Shown here piece after piece: positions 1 through 7,896 of a DNA stretch of 13,608 nucleotides. The stretch is from contig DASRMF010000077.1 in assembly GCA_035648055.1 (NCBI GenBank), forward strand, positions 1 through 13,608, given 5' to 3'. Numbering within the stretch: position 1 is the stretch's first letter; each line of letters opens with the position of its first letter. This stretch comes from Sediminicultor sp035648055 (GTDB lineage Bacteria > Atribacterota > Phoenicimicrobiia > Phoenicimicrobiales > Phoenicimicrobiaceae). Made by a program: the position numbers and the translations under genes. The notes beneath the pieces were generated by a model that saw nothing but the letters and a program-made list of their open reading frames with translations, had not been told where the DNA came from and did not search any database.

Positions 1-2
1 GC

Positions 3-1418
3 TTAACCAAAAGCCATCAGTTTATGCATTTTCTTTAGGTTCCAACCGATACACATCAATCTGAATTCACCCCTTACCTTCTTAAGTGACCTTAGGAAAA
101 AGTGCCGGTAACCTAGATTATATTTCAGATGCCCAAATACCGGCTCGGTAGTCCATAGCCTCTGGAGGTACTTCTTACCTCCTACCTCGGACTGTAGCCT
201 GTTTCGCATCTGGTTAATCAATACTTTCCGGTCTTCCCGGTTAATGGTACGATACTTCTGTCTGGTACATAATGATCTATTTTTACAATTGGGACAATCT
301 TTGCACTTATAAATTTTCGTCTGAAATTTCCGGTAACCATAATCCTTTCGGCGGATATGGTGTAACTTCAGTTTCTTGCCTTCAGGACAAAGAAAGATAT
401 CTTTTTCTAGGTCATAGCGAAAACGATCCCGGCGATAGGGTCCTTTTCCCTTTAAATCTTTCCTAAGGTTTTGATCAGGGATATATCCGATCTTATTATT
501 TTTTTCCAGATACTCATAATTATCGTAACTGGAATACCCGGCATCAGCAGCCACTTCTTCTATAGGCTGTGCTAAATTAGCATCACTAGTTTCCACCATT
601 AATTTCAAGGCTTTGCGGTCAGAGGCTTGGGTGATGACCTCACTTGATAACATGATCTGTTCTTTGGTTAGGGAGGCCTGACAGTTATAACTGGTATCGA
701 TACGGTAATGGCCATCTTTCATGAATCTGGCGTCCGGATCGGTGAGATTGATCTTTTCTTTTTCGTTTTCAAACTTCTTCATGACCTTTTTAATCCTGGC
801 TTTGAGTTTCTCTTGGGTATTTAATTCTTCCGGCAGTTCATCTCCTCGTTTATCTTGGTATAGTTGGTCTTCCTTAGAATCGGTAGCTTCTGCTTCTTCT
901 AACATCTTTTTTATCCTATCATCGATTCTTTTCAACCACTTTAGGTAAGCCTCTTTGGTTTTGGTTCGGCGATTGGCGGCATTAGCCTTGATCTTGGTAC
1001 CATCGATATTCATTTGGCCTACCGAGATTAAGCCCAATTCTTTACACATACGGAGAATATCGATAAAGTATTTGGATAATTCTTCAATGTTATTTTTCCT
1101 GAAATCATTAATGGTCCTGAAATCGGGTTTGTACATTTGAGATAAATAGATATAGGCGGTATCGGTTTCACATTTAGATGAGAGCTTTCGTCCGCTTCTC
1201 TCTCCGGTGGCATAACCGTAAAAGAGTAATTTTATCAGTATCTTGGGATGATAGGTATTTTGTCCTAATTGGAAATATTTATCTTCAATATCCTTGGTAT
1301 CCAATTGTTCTACAATATTACTTATCATTCTTGATAAATGATTTTGGGGGACATAATCATCAATGGATTTAGGGAATAACATAAATTGATTTTTTCGGTA
1401 AGGCTTAAATTTAGGCAT
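3..1418 (-). CDS. IS1182-family DDE transposase
   Basis: This 471-residue protein should catalyse cut-and-paste movement of the surrounding insertion sequence. The N-terminal region (about 1-130) resembles the DUF772 transposase domain. A DDE catalytic triad can be proposed from D139 in NIDGTKIKAN, D292 in AADAGYSSYDNYEYL and E425 in TTEPVFGHLKYNLGYRHF. A lysine/glutamate-rich, probably coiled-coil stretch lies at about 155-225. A cysteine cluster (C344, C372, C375, C378, C384) just before the last acidic residue is typical of the C-terminal DDE_Tnp_1_6 region. The ATG follows a strong AAAGGAGG ribosome-binding site. The length is normal for the family and there is no internal stop, so it is probably active or recently active. 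The family call is confident; the exact catalytic residues are inferred from motif position. Confidence 0.93.
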   Translation of the reverse strand: MPKFKPYRKNQFMLFPKSIDDYVPQNHLSRMISNIVEQLDTKDIEDKYFQLGQNTYHPKILIKLLFYGYATGERSGRKLSSKCETDTAYIYLSQMYKPDFRTINDFRKNNIEELSKYFIDILRMCKELGLISVGQMNIDGTKIKANAANRRTKTKEAYLKWLKRIDDRIKKMLEEAEATDSKEDQLYQDKRGDELPEELNTQEKLKARIKKVMKKFENEKEKINLTDPDARFMKDGHYRIDTSYNCQASLTKEQIMLSSEVITQASDRKALKLMVETSDANLAQPIEEVAADAGYSSYDNYEYLEKNNKIGYIPDQNLRKDLKGKGPYRRDRFRYDLEKDIFLCPEGKKLKLHHIRRKDYGYRKFQTKIYKCKDCPNCKNRSLCTRQKYRTINREDRKVLINQMRNRLQSEVGGKKYLQRLWTTEPVFGHLKYNLGYRHFFLRSLKKVRGEFRLMCIGWNLKKMHKLMAFG

Positions 1419-1444
1419 TTTCGAACCTCCTTTACTTAAGTTCT

Positions 1445-1453
1445 ATTATATCA
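1445..1453 (-). promoter_or_regulatory. Predicted extended -10 promoter of the transposase
   Basis: Read on the minus strand this is TGATATAAT, a perfect TATAAT preceded by TGN, 27 bases before the transposase start codon. No good -35 box is visible at 17 bases, which is acceptable for an extended -10 promoter. Prediction from sequence only. Confidence 0.45.
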
Positions 1454-1480
1454 AAAATGCCTTTTTATTTCCTGTCTTTT

Positions 1481-1681
1481 TGTTGTATAATTGAGTTATT
1501 CTCGGTCAGCCTGTAAAGATTTGACCCTATCTCCCCTTAGAATTTTTAACTCCGCATGAGGTTTTTAGTAAACTGTTGCATTTGTAACTTGAATCTACAC
1601 TGTCCCTATTATTAAATAACTAAATTTTTTAAAAACCTTCTAGAAGTATGTCAAATGAGTATCTCCTGTCAGGTTTTCGCT
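1481..1681. other. Noncoding IS flank with possible remnants of another mobile element
   Basis: No coding frame is supported here. On the minus strand the stretch at about 1570-1605 (GATTCAAGTTACAAATGCAA) resembles the terminal repeats of IS30-type elements, recalled from memory and not verified. A second motif, GGGTCAAATCTTTAC (about 1517-1531), also looks mobile-element-like. Small palindromes occur at CTTCTAGAAG (about 1639-1648) and CCTGTCAGG (about 1667-1675). None forms a clear terminator for the ankyrin gene. Confidence 0.3.
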
Positions 1682-3550
1682 TTACTGTAATAAATCAATT
1701 ACTTCCTGATGATTTTTCTTTTTAGCCATATCCAGAGCAGTCTTACCCTGCTTATCTTTTAAATTAGGATCAGCTCTATACTCTAAAAATAATTTCACTA
1801 ACCGCACATCTCCTTTATAGGCGGCCTGCATTAAAGGAGTAGTTCCTGTCTTTGGAGCGAGATTGGCATTTGCTCCGTGAGAAAGAAACATTTCAATTAT
1901 CCGATAATCTTCTTCGTTTTTGCTGATTAAAGCCTGACTGGTAATCTTCCCTAAGGCAGTGAAATTTATCTGCCCCGAACTGCCTACTTTAGAATTAGGG
2001 TCTGCTCCTGCTTCCAGTAGAAGAGGAATCATTCCTTTATAATTATCAAAGTTCGCAACTGCAAGTGTTAGGGCATTATTGCCATACTGATCCTGATAAT
2101 ATATATCGGGATTATAGGTTAATAATAATTTAATCATTTCGCTGTTACTGTATCTACAGGCTCCTATTAAGAGGGAATCAGTAGAGGAAATATTTATGTT
2201 TACATCTACTCCGGAATCAAGCAAAACCTTCACTTTATGTAATTCATTATGTATCAAATCCTGAACTAATTCTTCTATTTCATCCTTACTTAATATCCTG
2301 AGAGTTTTTTTGCTAACCGCCGAATAGTTTTCTGATAGTAACTTTACTCCCCCTAGTTCTCCTACTAAAACTTCAAGGGTTTTAATTTCTCCGGGATTAA
2401 ATTCCCATTTCTTTATTTGCCCATTAGGTAAATTTAAATCCTCTTCATTTAAAAGATCGTCATATTCTCCTTTATAAAATTTAACTTTCACCGGCGAGCT
2501 TTCTGCCCCCTGACTGTCTCCGGTTAGCGTAAGCACAAATTTACGATTTTCCCGAGCAAATAATCCCTGCCCGCTTTCCTCCATTAAGAAATATTCTTTC
2601 CGCTCTACTTCATCAAAGGAAGAATATTCTTTGGTAACCAGAACAGTTACCAGGCCTTCTTCTACTTCTACTAAAATCTCATCCAGTTTCAGCTGCATCC
2701 CAAAAAAATCCTCTTTCTTTTCTCTTTGCCTTATTAAATCAGAATGAACGATTTCATCCTCTATTGGCAAGCCTTCTCTGAAAGGAGTAATTTTAAATGT
2801 TGATTTTTCTTTCGCCTGGTTTTCAATGACTACCCGTGCAGATTTATTCGGATCCACTTTCACCTTCAAAGCTCCTCCGGGTCCCATGTATCTTCCGGCA
2901 GGTGAAACAGTCTCCTCTGCCCCGGTAAGCACCGGCCGAGCGGCTTCTTTTTCCTGAGCTTTTTCTGCAGGAGATTTTTCTTTCTGATAATCTCCTGGAA
3001 CTTTAAAGAGGGAATCATCCTGAGGTGATTCTTGAATGTTAATTATCTCAAAAATTCCGTCCTCATATTCTCCTCCGTAATGAGCTATCATTCGTATAAA
3101 AGTTTCTAATTCAGATGAATACCACCCTTCCATCCCTGGTTCTGTTCCCCCCGGAGGGGTATAGGTATATTTTTCACATAAATAGCTCTGAATAGTCTCA
3201 GTGCCTATCTGCTCTTCCTTGGTGCCCTCTTTTGCTGCTTCCCAACCACGTATCGGGTTAAAAAATGCGGCATCTATACCTTTCAGCTCTAAGTAAGTTT
3301 TATCTTCCGGATTTAACATCCAGGTAATATCCAATTTGCGGTCAGCAATAACCAAAATACGGTCCTCGCCGGTCAATTTCTCCAGGCGATAGAGACTACC
3401 TTGAGCATAATATTTAAATTCATATTCCTTATCCGGCTGCTTAATCTTCAAATCAGCGTTAAATTCTGCTGCTATAGCCGAAAAAGCAAGAACAAGAAAG
3501 ATAATGAGTACACCCATTATTAAAAATATCATTCTACATTCTTTTTTCAT
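1682..3550 (-). CDS. Exported DUF4412-like protein with C-terminal ankyrin repeats
   Basis: This 622-residue protein starts with a signal peptide: basic MKKECR, a hydrophobic core to about residue 25, and a likely cleavage near AIAA-EF (28/29). Residues 29-190 resemble DUF4412/LolA-like beta-rich periplasmic domains, with WMLNPEDKTYLEL followed by a CEKYTYTPPGG segment. Residues about 225-400 form a second beta-rich region of unknown type after a charged, proline-containing linker. Residues about 425-622 hold five or six ankyrin repeats, the clearest being NALTLAVANFDNYKGMIPLL, TPLMQAAYKGDVRLVKLFLE and TALDMAKKKNHQEVIDLL. Ankyrin repeats usually bind proteins, so a periplasmic or cell-surface scaffold or binding role is inferred; no enzyme motif is visible. 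The ATG has an AAGGAGAA site about nine bases upstream. It is divergent from the DUF2202 gene. Confidence 0.85.
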   Translation of the reverse strand: MKKECRMIFLIMGVLIIFLVLAFSAIAAEFNADLKIKQPDKEYEFKYYAQGSLYRLEKLTGEDRILVIADRKLDITWMLNPEDKTYLELKGIDAAFFNPIRGWEAAKEGTKEEQIGTETIQSYLCEKYTYTPPGGTEPGMEGWYSSELETFIRMIAHYGGEYEDGIFEIINIQESPQDDSLFKVPGDYQKEKSPAEKAQEKEAARPVLTGAEETVSPAGRYMGPGGALKVKVDPNKSARVVIENQAKEKSTFKITPFREGLPIEDEIVHSDLIRQREKKEDFFGMQLKLDEILVEVEEGLVTVLVTKEYSSFDEVERKEYFLMEESGQGLFARENRKFVLTLTGDSQGAESSPVKVKFYKGEYDDLLNEEDLNLPNGQIKKWEFNPGEIKTLEVLVGELGGVKLLSENYSAVSKKTLRILSKDEIEELVQDLIHNELHKVKVLLDSGVDVNINISSTDSLLIGACRYSNSEMIKLLLTYNPDIYYQDQYGNNALTLAVANFDNYKGMIPLLLEAGADPNSKVGSSGQINFTALGKITSQALISKNEEDYRIIEMFLSHGANANLAPKTGTTPLMQAAYKGDVRLVKLFLEYRADPNLKDKQGKTALDMAKKKNHQEVIDLLQ

Positions 3551-3661
3551 TCTTTTATTCTCCTTGAAAGTTTTTTAAGATTATATATATTAATTCAACG
3601 CGAGGTTTAGAAAATCCTCTTTTTTTTAATATATTTTTTTATAATATATTTACTGATAAAT

Positions 3662-3690
3662 TTTACTTATTTTTTTTATATCTCTATAAT
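3662..3690 (+). promoter_or_regulatory. Predicted sigma-70 type promoter of the DUF2202 gene
   Basis: TTTACT (3662-3667) as -35 and a perfect TATAAT (3685-3690) as -10 are separated by 17 bases. They lie about 50 bases before the ATG at 3740, which has an AGGAGGAAAATAAA ribosome-binding site. The surrounding region is extremely AT-rich, so chance matches are possible. Confidence 0.5.
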
Positions 3691-3739
3691 GAAAGAAAAG
3701 ATTTGCGGTGTGCGTATTAAAAAATAGGAGGAAAATAAA

Positions 3740-4420
3740 ATGACTAAAATCAAAAAACTTTTTTTAATTGTTCTTTCGATATTACTTGTAGGGAGTATGG
3801 GAGCTTTAGCTCAAACTCCTGATACAAGTTTCAACGGAGGTATCAATGAAGTAATTGCCACTATTGATAAAAATAATTTAGATGAAACCGAAAAAGAAGG
3901 GCTTCTCTTGATGAGAGAAGAAGAAAAATTGGCCCGGGATGTCTATTTAAACCTTTACGAAAAATGGAATTTAAAGACTTTCTATAATATTGCTCAAAGC
4001 GAAAAGACTCACATAGAGGCAATAAAGACATTGTTAGACCGTTATGACCTTAAAGATCCTGTAGGAGAAGATATTATAGGCGTCTTTGAAAGTGAAAAAC
4101 TTCAAGGGATTTATAATGAACTGATTGCCTAGGGTAGTGAATCTCTTGAACAAGCTCTTAAACTCGGTGCTTTAGTTGAAGAATTAGATATTTATGATCT
4201 TAAAGAACTTTTAAGCAAAACAGACAATGATGATATCAAGATAGTCTATTTAAACTTATTAAAAGGTTCTCGAAATCACCTTCGTTCATTTGATGGGCAG
4301 CTTGACAAAAACGGGTTTTCTTATGAGGTAAAATTTTTAAGCCAGAAAGAATATGATAGTATTGCCAGTAGTGCTCAGGAAAGTGGAGGAACTATAAAAG
4401 ACCCTAATTATATATATTAA
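3740..4420 (+). pseudogene. DUF2202 ferritin-like protein interrupted by an in-frame TAG
   Basis: The reading frame stops at TAG (4130-4132) after 130 residues. The same frame continues without another stop to TAA at 4418-4420, giving a 226-codon gene. Residues 1-24 are a signal peptide (cleavage near ALA-QT). The ferritin-like domain begins with REEEKLARDVYLNLYEKW (59-76) and SEKTHIEAI (88-96). After the TAG come GALVEELDIYDLKELL and the family hallmark GSRNHLRSF, so the downstream half holds the other helices and presumed metal ligands. DUF2202 proteins form four-helix bundles related to ferritin; their exact function is not well known. The 130-residue product would lack half the bundle. 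The break reads NELIA-stop-GSESLEQAL, where CAG (Gln) would fit, so one C-to-T change explains it. It could be a fresh pseudogene, a sequencing error or readthrough. The promoter and ribosome-binding site look intact. Confidence 0.85.
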
Positions 4421-4434
4421 TAGATAAAAATTAA

Positions 4435-4475
4435 ATGAAAACCTGCTAGGGGAAAATTCTCTGGCAGGTTTTCAT
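4435..4475. terminator. Bidirectional convergent terminator
   Basis: A perfect 12-bp inverted repeat, ATGAAAACCTGC and GCAGGTTTTCAT, encloses a 17-base loop. The stem ends are A-rich and T-rich, so it can act in both directions. It lies 14 bases after the DUF2202 TAA and 6 bases after the deacetylase relic stop, exactly where two convergent transcripts would end. Confidence 0.75.
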
Positions 4476-4481
4476 TAGTTT

Positions 4482-5142
4482 CTAAAAGACAACGCTCCCC
4501 TTACGTAAAGTATGGATAATTCGCAGACTATCTTCACCAGTTTGATAATGAAATAGGGTAAGGTTGGCAGGCGCTCCCGCTTCTAATTTACCATAGTTGT
4601 GGGGCATTTTTATAATTTTTGCCGGGTTAATGGTACATAAAGGGATGGTATTAGCAAAATTATTTCCCGTGAATTTGATAAAATGAGCAATATCCCAATC
4701 TAAAAGATGACCAGCCCCAGCAAGGATACCGATACCAGCAAGGCCAAGATGGCCATCTTTAAATACTTCTACTTCCATACTCCCCCATTGATAAATACCT
4801 GGGTTTAATCCTCCTGCTAAAGCAACATCGCTGGTTAATATTAGCCTTTCTAAGCCTTTGGCTCGAGCAAACACTTTTATTACCGAGGAAGGTAGAGGTA
4901 TTTATTGCTTTGGAAATTATTTCCAAATTTTTCAATATTCTTTCCTGGGGAGAGGAAACAATAGTGGGGATATGTTGGGTAGTTCCGGAAGCAGCAAGAT
5001 TAGTAATAATATTTCTTATATGTTCTTCAGAAAAATCTTCTAAACTATAATCGCTCCCTTTATAGCCATTGACCTGCAAATCAAAAAAACCTGGTGAGAC
5101 ATAAGGTAAATTTTGCTTACTTTTAGGTAATGAATTAATCTT
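4482..5142 (-). pseudogene. N-acetylglucosamine-6-phosphate deacetylase (NagA-like) relic
   Basis: Two out-of-frame pieces of one amidohydrolase are present. The N-terminal piece (about 5142-4885) contains YVSPGFFDLQVNGYKG, matching the NagA start of the metal-dependent barrel, followed by ITNLAASGTTQHIPTIVSS. The C-terminal piece (from about 4905 to a TAG at 4482-4484) reads PSVIKVFARAKGLERLILTS, then NPAKIIKMPHNYGKLEAGAP and a final beta-strand region. Compared with a full NagA of about 380 residues, some 150 residues between SKAIN and PSVIKV are missing, including the expected HxEGP motif and the catalytic histidines. The first 40 or so residues are also absent or frameshifted, with a possible remnant EIGDKRLI overlapping the end of the YbjQ gene. 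Intact NagA removes acetate from GlcNAc-6-phosphate in amino-sugar catabolism; this copy cannot. Confidence 0.82.
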
Positions 5143-5149
5143 TTATCAC

Positions 5150-5469
5150 CTATTTCTTTTTCTTTAGTTTAACCGCGGTGCCATATACAAACATCTCTGA
5201 GCTTGCATAATTGATGAGGTAGTAAAACGAATACAAACTATCCCATCTGCGCCCATCATTTTTGCTGCAAAAATCATCCGGTCGATAGATTGCTCCCGGG
5301 ATTCTGCCAGTAATTTGGTATATTCCTCAATCTCGCCACCAACTATATTGCGAAAACTAGCTAATATATCTTTCCCGACATGTCGTGCCCGAACAGTATT
5401 GCCTCGAACAATTTCTAAAGTTTCCACAATTTCGTATTCGGAAAAATTATCCTGAGTAGTCAATAACAT
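5150..5469 (-). pseudogene. UPF0145/YbjQ-family protein with a 3'-end frameshift
   Basis: As sequenced, the frame gives 101 residues ending at TAA 5164-5166. Residues 1-86 match the YbjQ/UPF0145 family (PF01906, a small pentameric fold sometimes called a heavy-metal-binding domain): the SEYEIVETLEIVRGNTV start, then MMGADGIVCIRFTTSS. After TTSS the frame ends oddly in MQAQRCLYMAPRLN. One base earlier, the other frame reads NYASSEMFVYGTAVKLKKKK and stops at TAG 5150-5152. That is the normal family ending (family members end AYGTAV or similar). A one-base loss at about 5207-5214 therefore explains the break. The altered tail replaces only the last strand, so the protein may still fold. The ATG has a GGAGG site. 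It lies 15 bases after the small membrane protein gene and is probably co-transcribed with it. Confidence 0.85.
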
Positions 5470-5484
5470 TTTTTATTTTCCTCC

Positions 5485-5688
5485 TTATTTCTTGACATCC
5501 CTTGAATATTTATCATCCTTTTTGCTGGCTAATCTATCGGTAAAAGCTTTAATAAATAAGATCCCCAAACCAACTATAGTTACCAAGCCGATTATACCCA
5601 GCCAAATATTCTCAAACATACCGACTATCCAGGCGATAATCCAGACTATAGCGACAATAATTAAAATAATATATCCCGTCTTTTCCAT
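5485..5688 (-). CDS. Small two-helix membrane protein
   Basis: This 67-residue protein has two predicted membrane helices (about 6-25 and 29-49) joined by a very short turn, and a charged C-terminal tail (TDRLASKKDDKYSRDVKK) that is probably cytoplasmic. The ATG is preceded by AAAGGAG and AAAGGA. It is not assigned to a named family. It sits 15 bases upstream of the YbjQ-family gene on the same strand, and this tight spacing suggests a two-gene operon. A role as membrane partner of the YbjQ protein is inference from position only. Confidence 0.75.
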   Translation of the reverse strand: MEKTGYIILIIVAIVWIIAWIVGMFENIWLGIIGLVTIVGLGILFIKAFTDRLASKKDDKYSRDVKK

Positions 5689-5885
5689 TTTCCTTTAACT
5701 CCTTTCTATCTTTATCTCATAATAGTGCTATTTCCCAAAAAGCTAAAAAATGTTTAAAAGCGAAGTATACACAACACAGCATATTGTAAATAATTTTAAA
5801 ACAATTTTGAAATTGTTATTTATGTTAAGTTAAAAAGATTTTGTTCTTTGATTTACAAATTTTTTTAATATTTACCTAACACCTG

Positions 5886-6335
5886 TTAGTTATAAGATAA
5901 ACGAATTTTCTCATCAGCTAATGTTGGTTGAATTATTTCTTCCCATTTTGGAGAATCCCATGTCCCCAACATCTTATGCACATCATAATATTTCTGAGGA
6001 ATCGGATGTGTACCAATCACTACTTTTATTCCGTATCTTGCCTTGATAAAATCACAAAAATAGGTTATACGGGGACAGGGAGGATAACCGACAACCAATC
6101 CGGTAGCCAGATGAATCACTTGAGCTCCGTTTTTAATCATTTCCTCGGGAGCATATTCAATGTTTCCCCCAGGGCAGCCGTTACAAGTAGTATATCCAAC
6201 TAATTCCAGTTCATCATCTTTACCATAAATGCTAAATGCACCTTCCCTATTACGGAGAGCTCTAAGGCATTTACCTCCGGCACAGGTATGGTAACGGTCA
6301 CAGATAATAATCCCAATTTTAATTTTATCTTTCAC
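5886..6335 (-). CDS. CGGC domain-containing metal-binding protein
   Basis: This 149-residue protein matches the CGGC domain family (PF08821), small cytoplasmic proteins predicted to bind metal through conserved cysteines. Visible clusters are CDRYHTCAGGKCLRAL (12-27), CNGCPGG (about 51-57), PPCP (about 86-89) and a further Cys in YFCDF. The central GAQVIHLATGLVVGYPP is typical of the family. The start is GTG, chosen because it follows an AGGAGG ribosome-binding site by about eight bases and gives the natural KIKIGII first strand. The function is not established; a link to redox or metal handling is often proposed. It lies 126 bases downstream of pyruvate kinase on the same strand. Confidence 0.88.
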   Translation of the reverse strand: MKDKIKIGIIICDRYHTCAGGKCLRALRNREGAFSIYGKDDELELVGYTTCNGCPGGNIEYAPEEMIKNGAQVIHLATGLVVGYPPCPRITYFCDFIKARYGIKVVIGTHPIPQKYYDVHKMLGTWDSPKWEEIIQPTLADEKIRLSYN

Positions 6336-6372
6336 TACTATTTCCTCCTATTAAATTAAATTTATTAAATTA

Positions 6373-6389
6373 CCGCCACCTAAGGCGGC
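6373..6389. repeat. GC-rich hairpin upstream of the CGGC gene
   Basis: CCGCC (6373-6377) and GGCGG (6384-6388) pair around a six-base loop. On the minus strand a G-T pair extends the stem to six. It lies about 40 bases before the CGGC start codon, in the gap after pyruvate kinase. No T-run follows on either strand, so it is a poor Rho-independent terminator; it may be an mRNA-end hairpin or a leader structure. Confidence 0.4.
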
Positions 6390-6461
6390 AACCTTTAAAA
6401 AAATATTATTTTTGCCTGTCCTACGGCTATAAATGATACAAAGAATCATCCCCTGTATTAA

Positions 6462-7886
6462 TCATAATATTTCTACTTTTAGTAAATTAGTGGTGCCGGG
6501 AACTTTAAAAGGAATTCCCGCAGTAATCACAATCTTATCTCCTGGGTTGGCTAATCCGGTTTTTAAGGCAATTTTCTTTGATTTTTCAATCATATCATCG
6601 GTATTTTCCAATTCATCAGATTTATAAGGATAAACTCCCCAACTAAGAGCAAGTTTTCTAACTGTGGAATCGTGGGTACTGGCTGCGATAATAGGAACAG
6701 AGGGACGATATCGGGATACCATACGGGCTGTACTCCCGGAAAGAGTAAAGGTGACGATGGCCTTTACTTTTAAATCCATGGCTACCTGACAGGTGGCGTG
6801 ACTTATCGCATCCGGATTGGTGGGTTTAACCGAAAGCGACCTCTCACTCAATATTTTTTTATAATCTATGGCCTTTTCTACTCTTAGGGCTATTCTATTC
6901 ATCGTTTCCACTGCCTCTACGGGATAATTGCCTATTGCAGTCTCCTCAGACAACATAATAGCATCAGTCCCATCCAGAATGGCATTGGCTACATCGGTAA
7001 CCTCTGCACGTGTAGGGCGAGGACTGCTCACCATCGACATTAACATCTGGGTTGCGGTAATTACCGGCTTCCCCACAAAATTACATCTTTTTATAATATC
7101 CTTCTGAACCAGGGGAACATTTTCTAAAGGTATTTCTACTCCCAGGTCACCCCGAGCTATCATTATCCCATCAGAAACTTCGATTATTTCTTTTAAATTA
7201 TCTATCGCTTCTCTCTTTTCAATCTTGGCAATCAAGGAGATATCTTCTGCACCGTTTTCCTTCAAAATTTTTCTTGCTCTTAAGACATCCTCAGCGTTTC
7301 TGGTAAAAGAAAGACCGATAAAATCAACTTTATTTTCTATTCCAAAAAGAATATCCTGATAATCTTTTTCAGTTAAAGATGGGATATCCATAGATATGTT
7401 TGGGATGTTCACTCCCTTATGAGAGCTCAATTTCCCACCCCTCACTACTAGGCAGATAATGTCTGTAGAAATAACCTCTTTCACTTTAAGCTCTAAGGTT
7501 CCGTCAGCTAAAAAGATACAGTCACCTTTCTTCACCTTCTGAGGCAAAGAAGGAAAGGTAACAGATACTTCCTGTTCGTCCCCGGGAACCTCGCGGTTAG
7601 TAAGAATAAAAGATGAACCTTCTATTAAGAAAATGGGCTCTTTCTTAATCTTCCCAATTCTTATCTTTGGCCCTCCTAGATCCTGAAGGATGGCCACAGA
7701 TTCATTGGTCTTCAAAGAAGCCCGGCGAATATTTTCAATAACTTGATGGTGTTCTTTATGGCTTCCATGAGAAAAATTTAAACGGGCGACATCCATACCC
7801 TCCTGAATCAGCTTTTCTATTTTTTCATAAGAATTGCTGGCTGGCCCAATAGTACATACTATTTTAGTTTTTATCATAATACTCAT
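6462..7886 (-). CDS. pyk: Pyruvate kinase
   Basis: This enzyme makes pyruvate and ATP from phosphoenolpyruvate and ADP, the last step of glycolysis, in the cytoplasm. At 474 residues it is normal length for the short form, without an extra C-terminal PEP-utiliser domain. The N-terminus TKIVCTIGPAS and RLNFSHGSHKEH mark the first part of the barrel. The B domain runs from about 72 to 170. The catalytic region is clear: LIAKIEKREAIDNL, IMIARGDLGVEIP, then the signature from TQMLMSM through PTRAEVTDVANAILDGTDAI to LSEETAIGNYPVEAV. The C-terminal domain begins at about 350. The start has an unusual leader, a nine-G tract about ten bases before the ATG instead of a normal AGGAGG site. The gene appears intact among broken neighbours, so it is probably essential or useful. 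Confidence 0.97.
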   Translation of the reverse strand: MSIMIKTKIVCTIGPASNSYEKIEKLIQEGMDVARLNFSHGSHKEHHQVIENIRRASLKTNESVAILQDLGGPKIRIGKIKKEPIFLIEGSSFILTNREVPGDEQEVSVTFPSLPQKVKKGDCIFLADGTLELKVKEVISTDIICLVVRGGKLSSHKGVNIPNISMDIPSLTEKDYQDILFGIENKVDFIGLSFTRNAEDVLRARKILKENGAEDISLIAKIEKREAIDNLKEIIEVSDGIMIARGDLGVEIPLENVPLVQKDIIKRCNFVGKPVITATQMLMSMVSSPRPTRAEVTDVANAILDGTDAIMLSEETAIGNYPVEAVETMNRIALRVEKAIDYKKILSERSLSVKPTNPDAISHATCQVAMDLKVKAIVTFTLSGSTARMVSRYRPSVPIIAASTHDSTVRKLALSWGVYPYKSDELENTDDMIEKSKKIALKTGLANPGDKIVITAGIPFKVPGTTNLLKVEIL

Positions 7887-7896
7887 TTTAAATCAT

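Larger units (their letters stand above)
1..1480 (-). mobile_element. IS1182-family insertion sequence, one end outside the window
   Basis: The element is recognised by its single intact transposase gene. The transposase stop codon lies only two bases from the window edge, so the 3' end of the element and its terminal inverted repeat are missing. The 5' boundary is not resolved: it must lie upstream of the transposase promoter at about 1445-1453, and about 1480 is an estimate. No target-site duplication can be tested with one end absent. The element lies about 200 bases downstream of the ankyrin gene and does not visibly interrupt it. Confidence 0.6.

Noticed and set aside
272..1372. Plus-strand and overlapping short frames inside the transposase gene
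   Set aside because: They lie opposite or across a clear coding gene, have no family features and no ribosome-binding sites.
4130..4132. Pyrrolysine at the DUF2202 TAG
   Set aside because: The site fits Gln, no pyl genes are in the window, and TAG also serves as an end codon at two nearby loci.
4858..5043. Plus-strand 61-codon frame over the deacetylase relic
   Set aside because: It is the reverse of recognisable NagA sequence, so it is a shadow.
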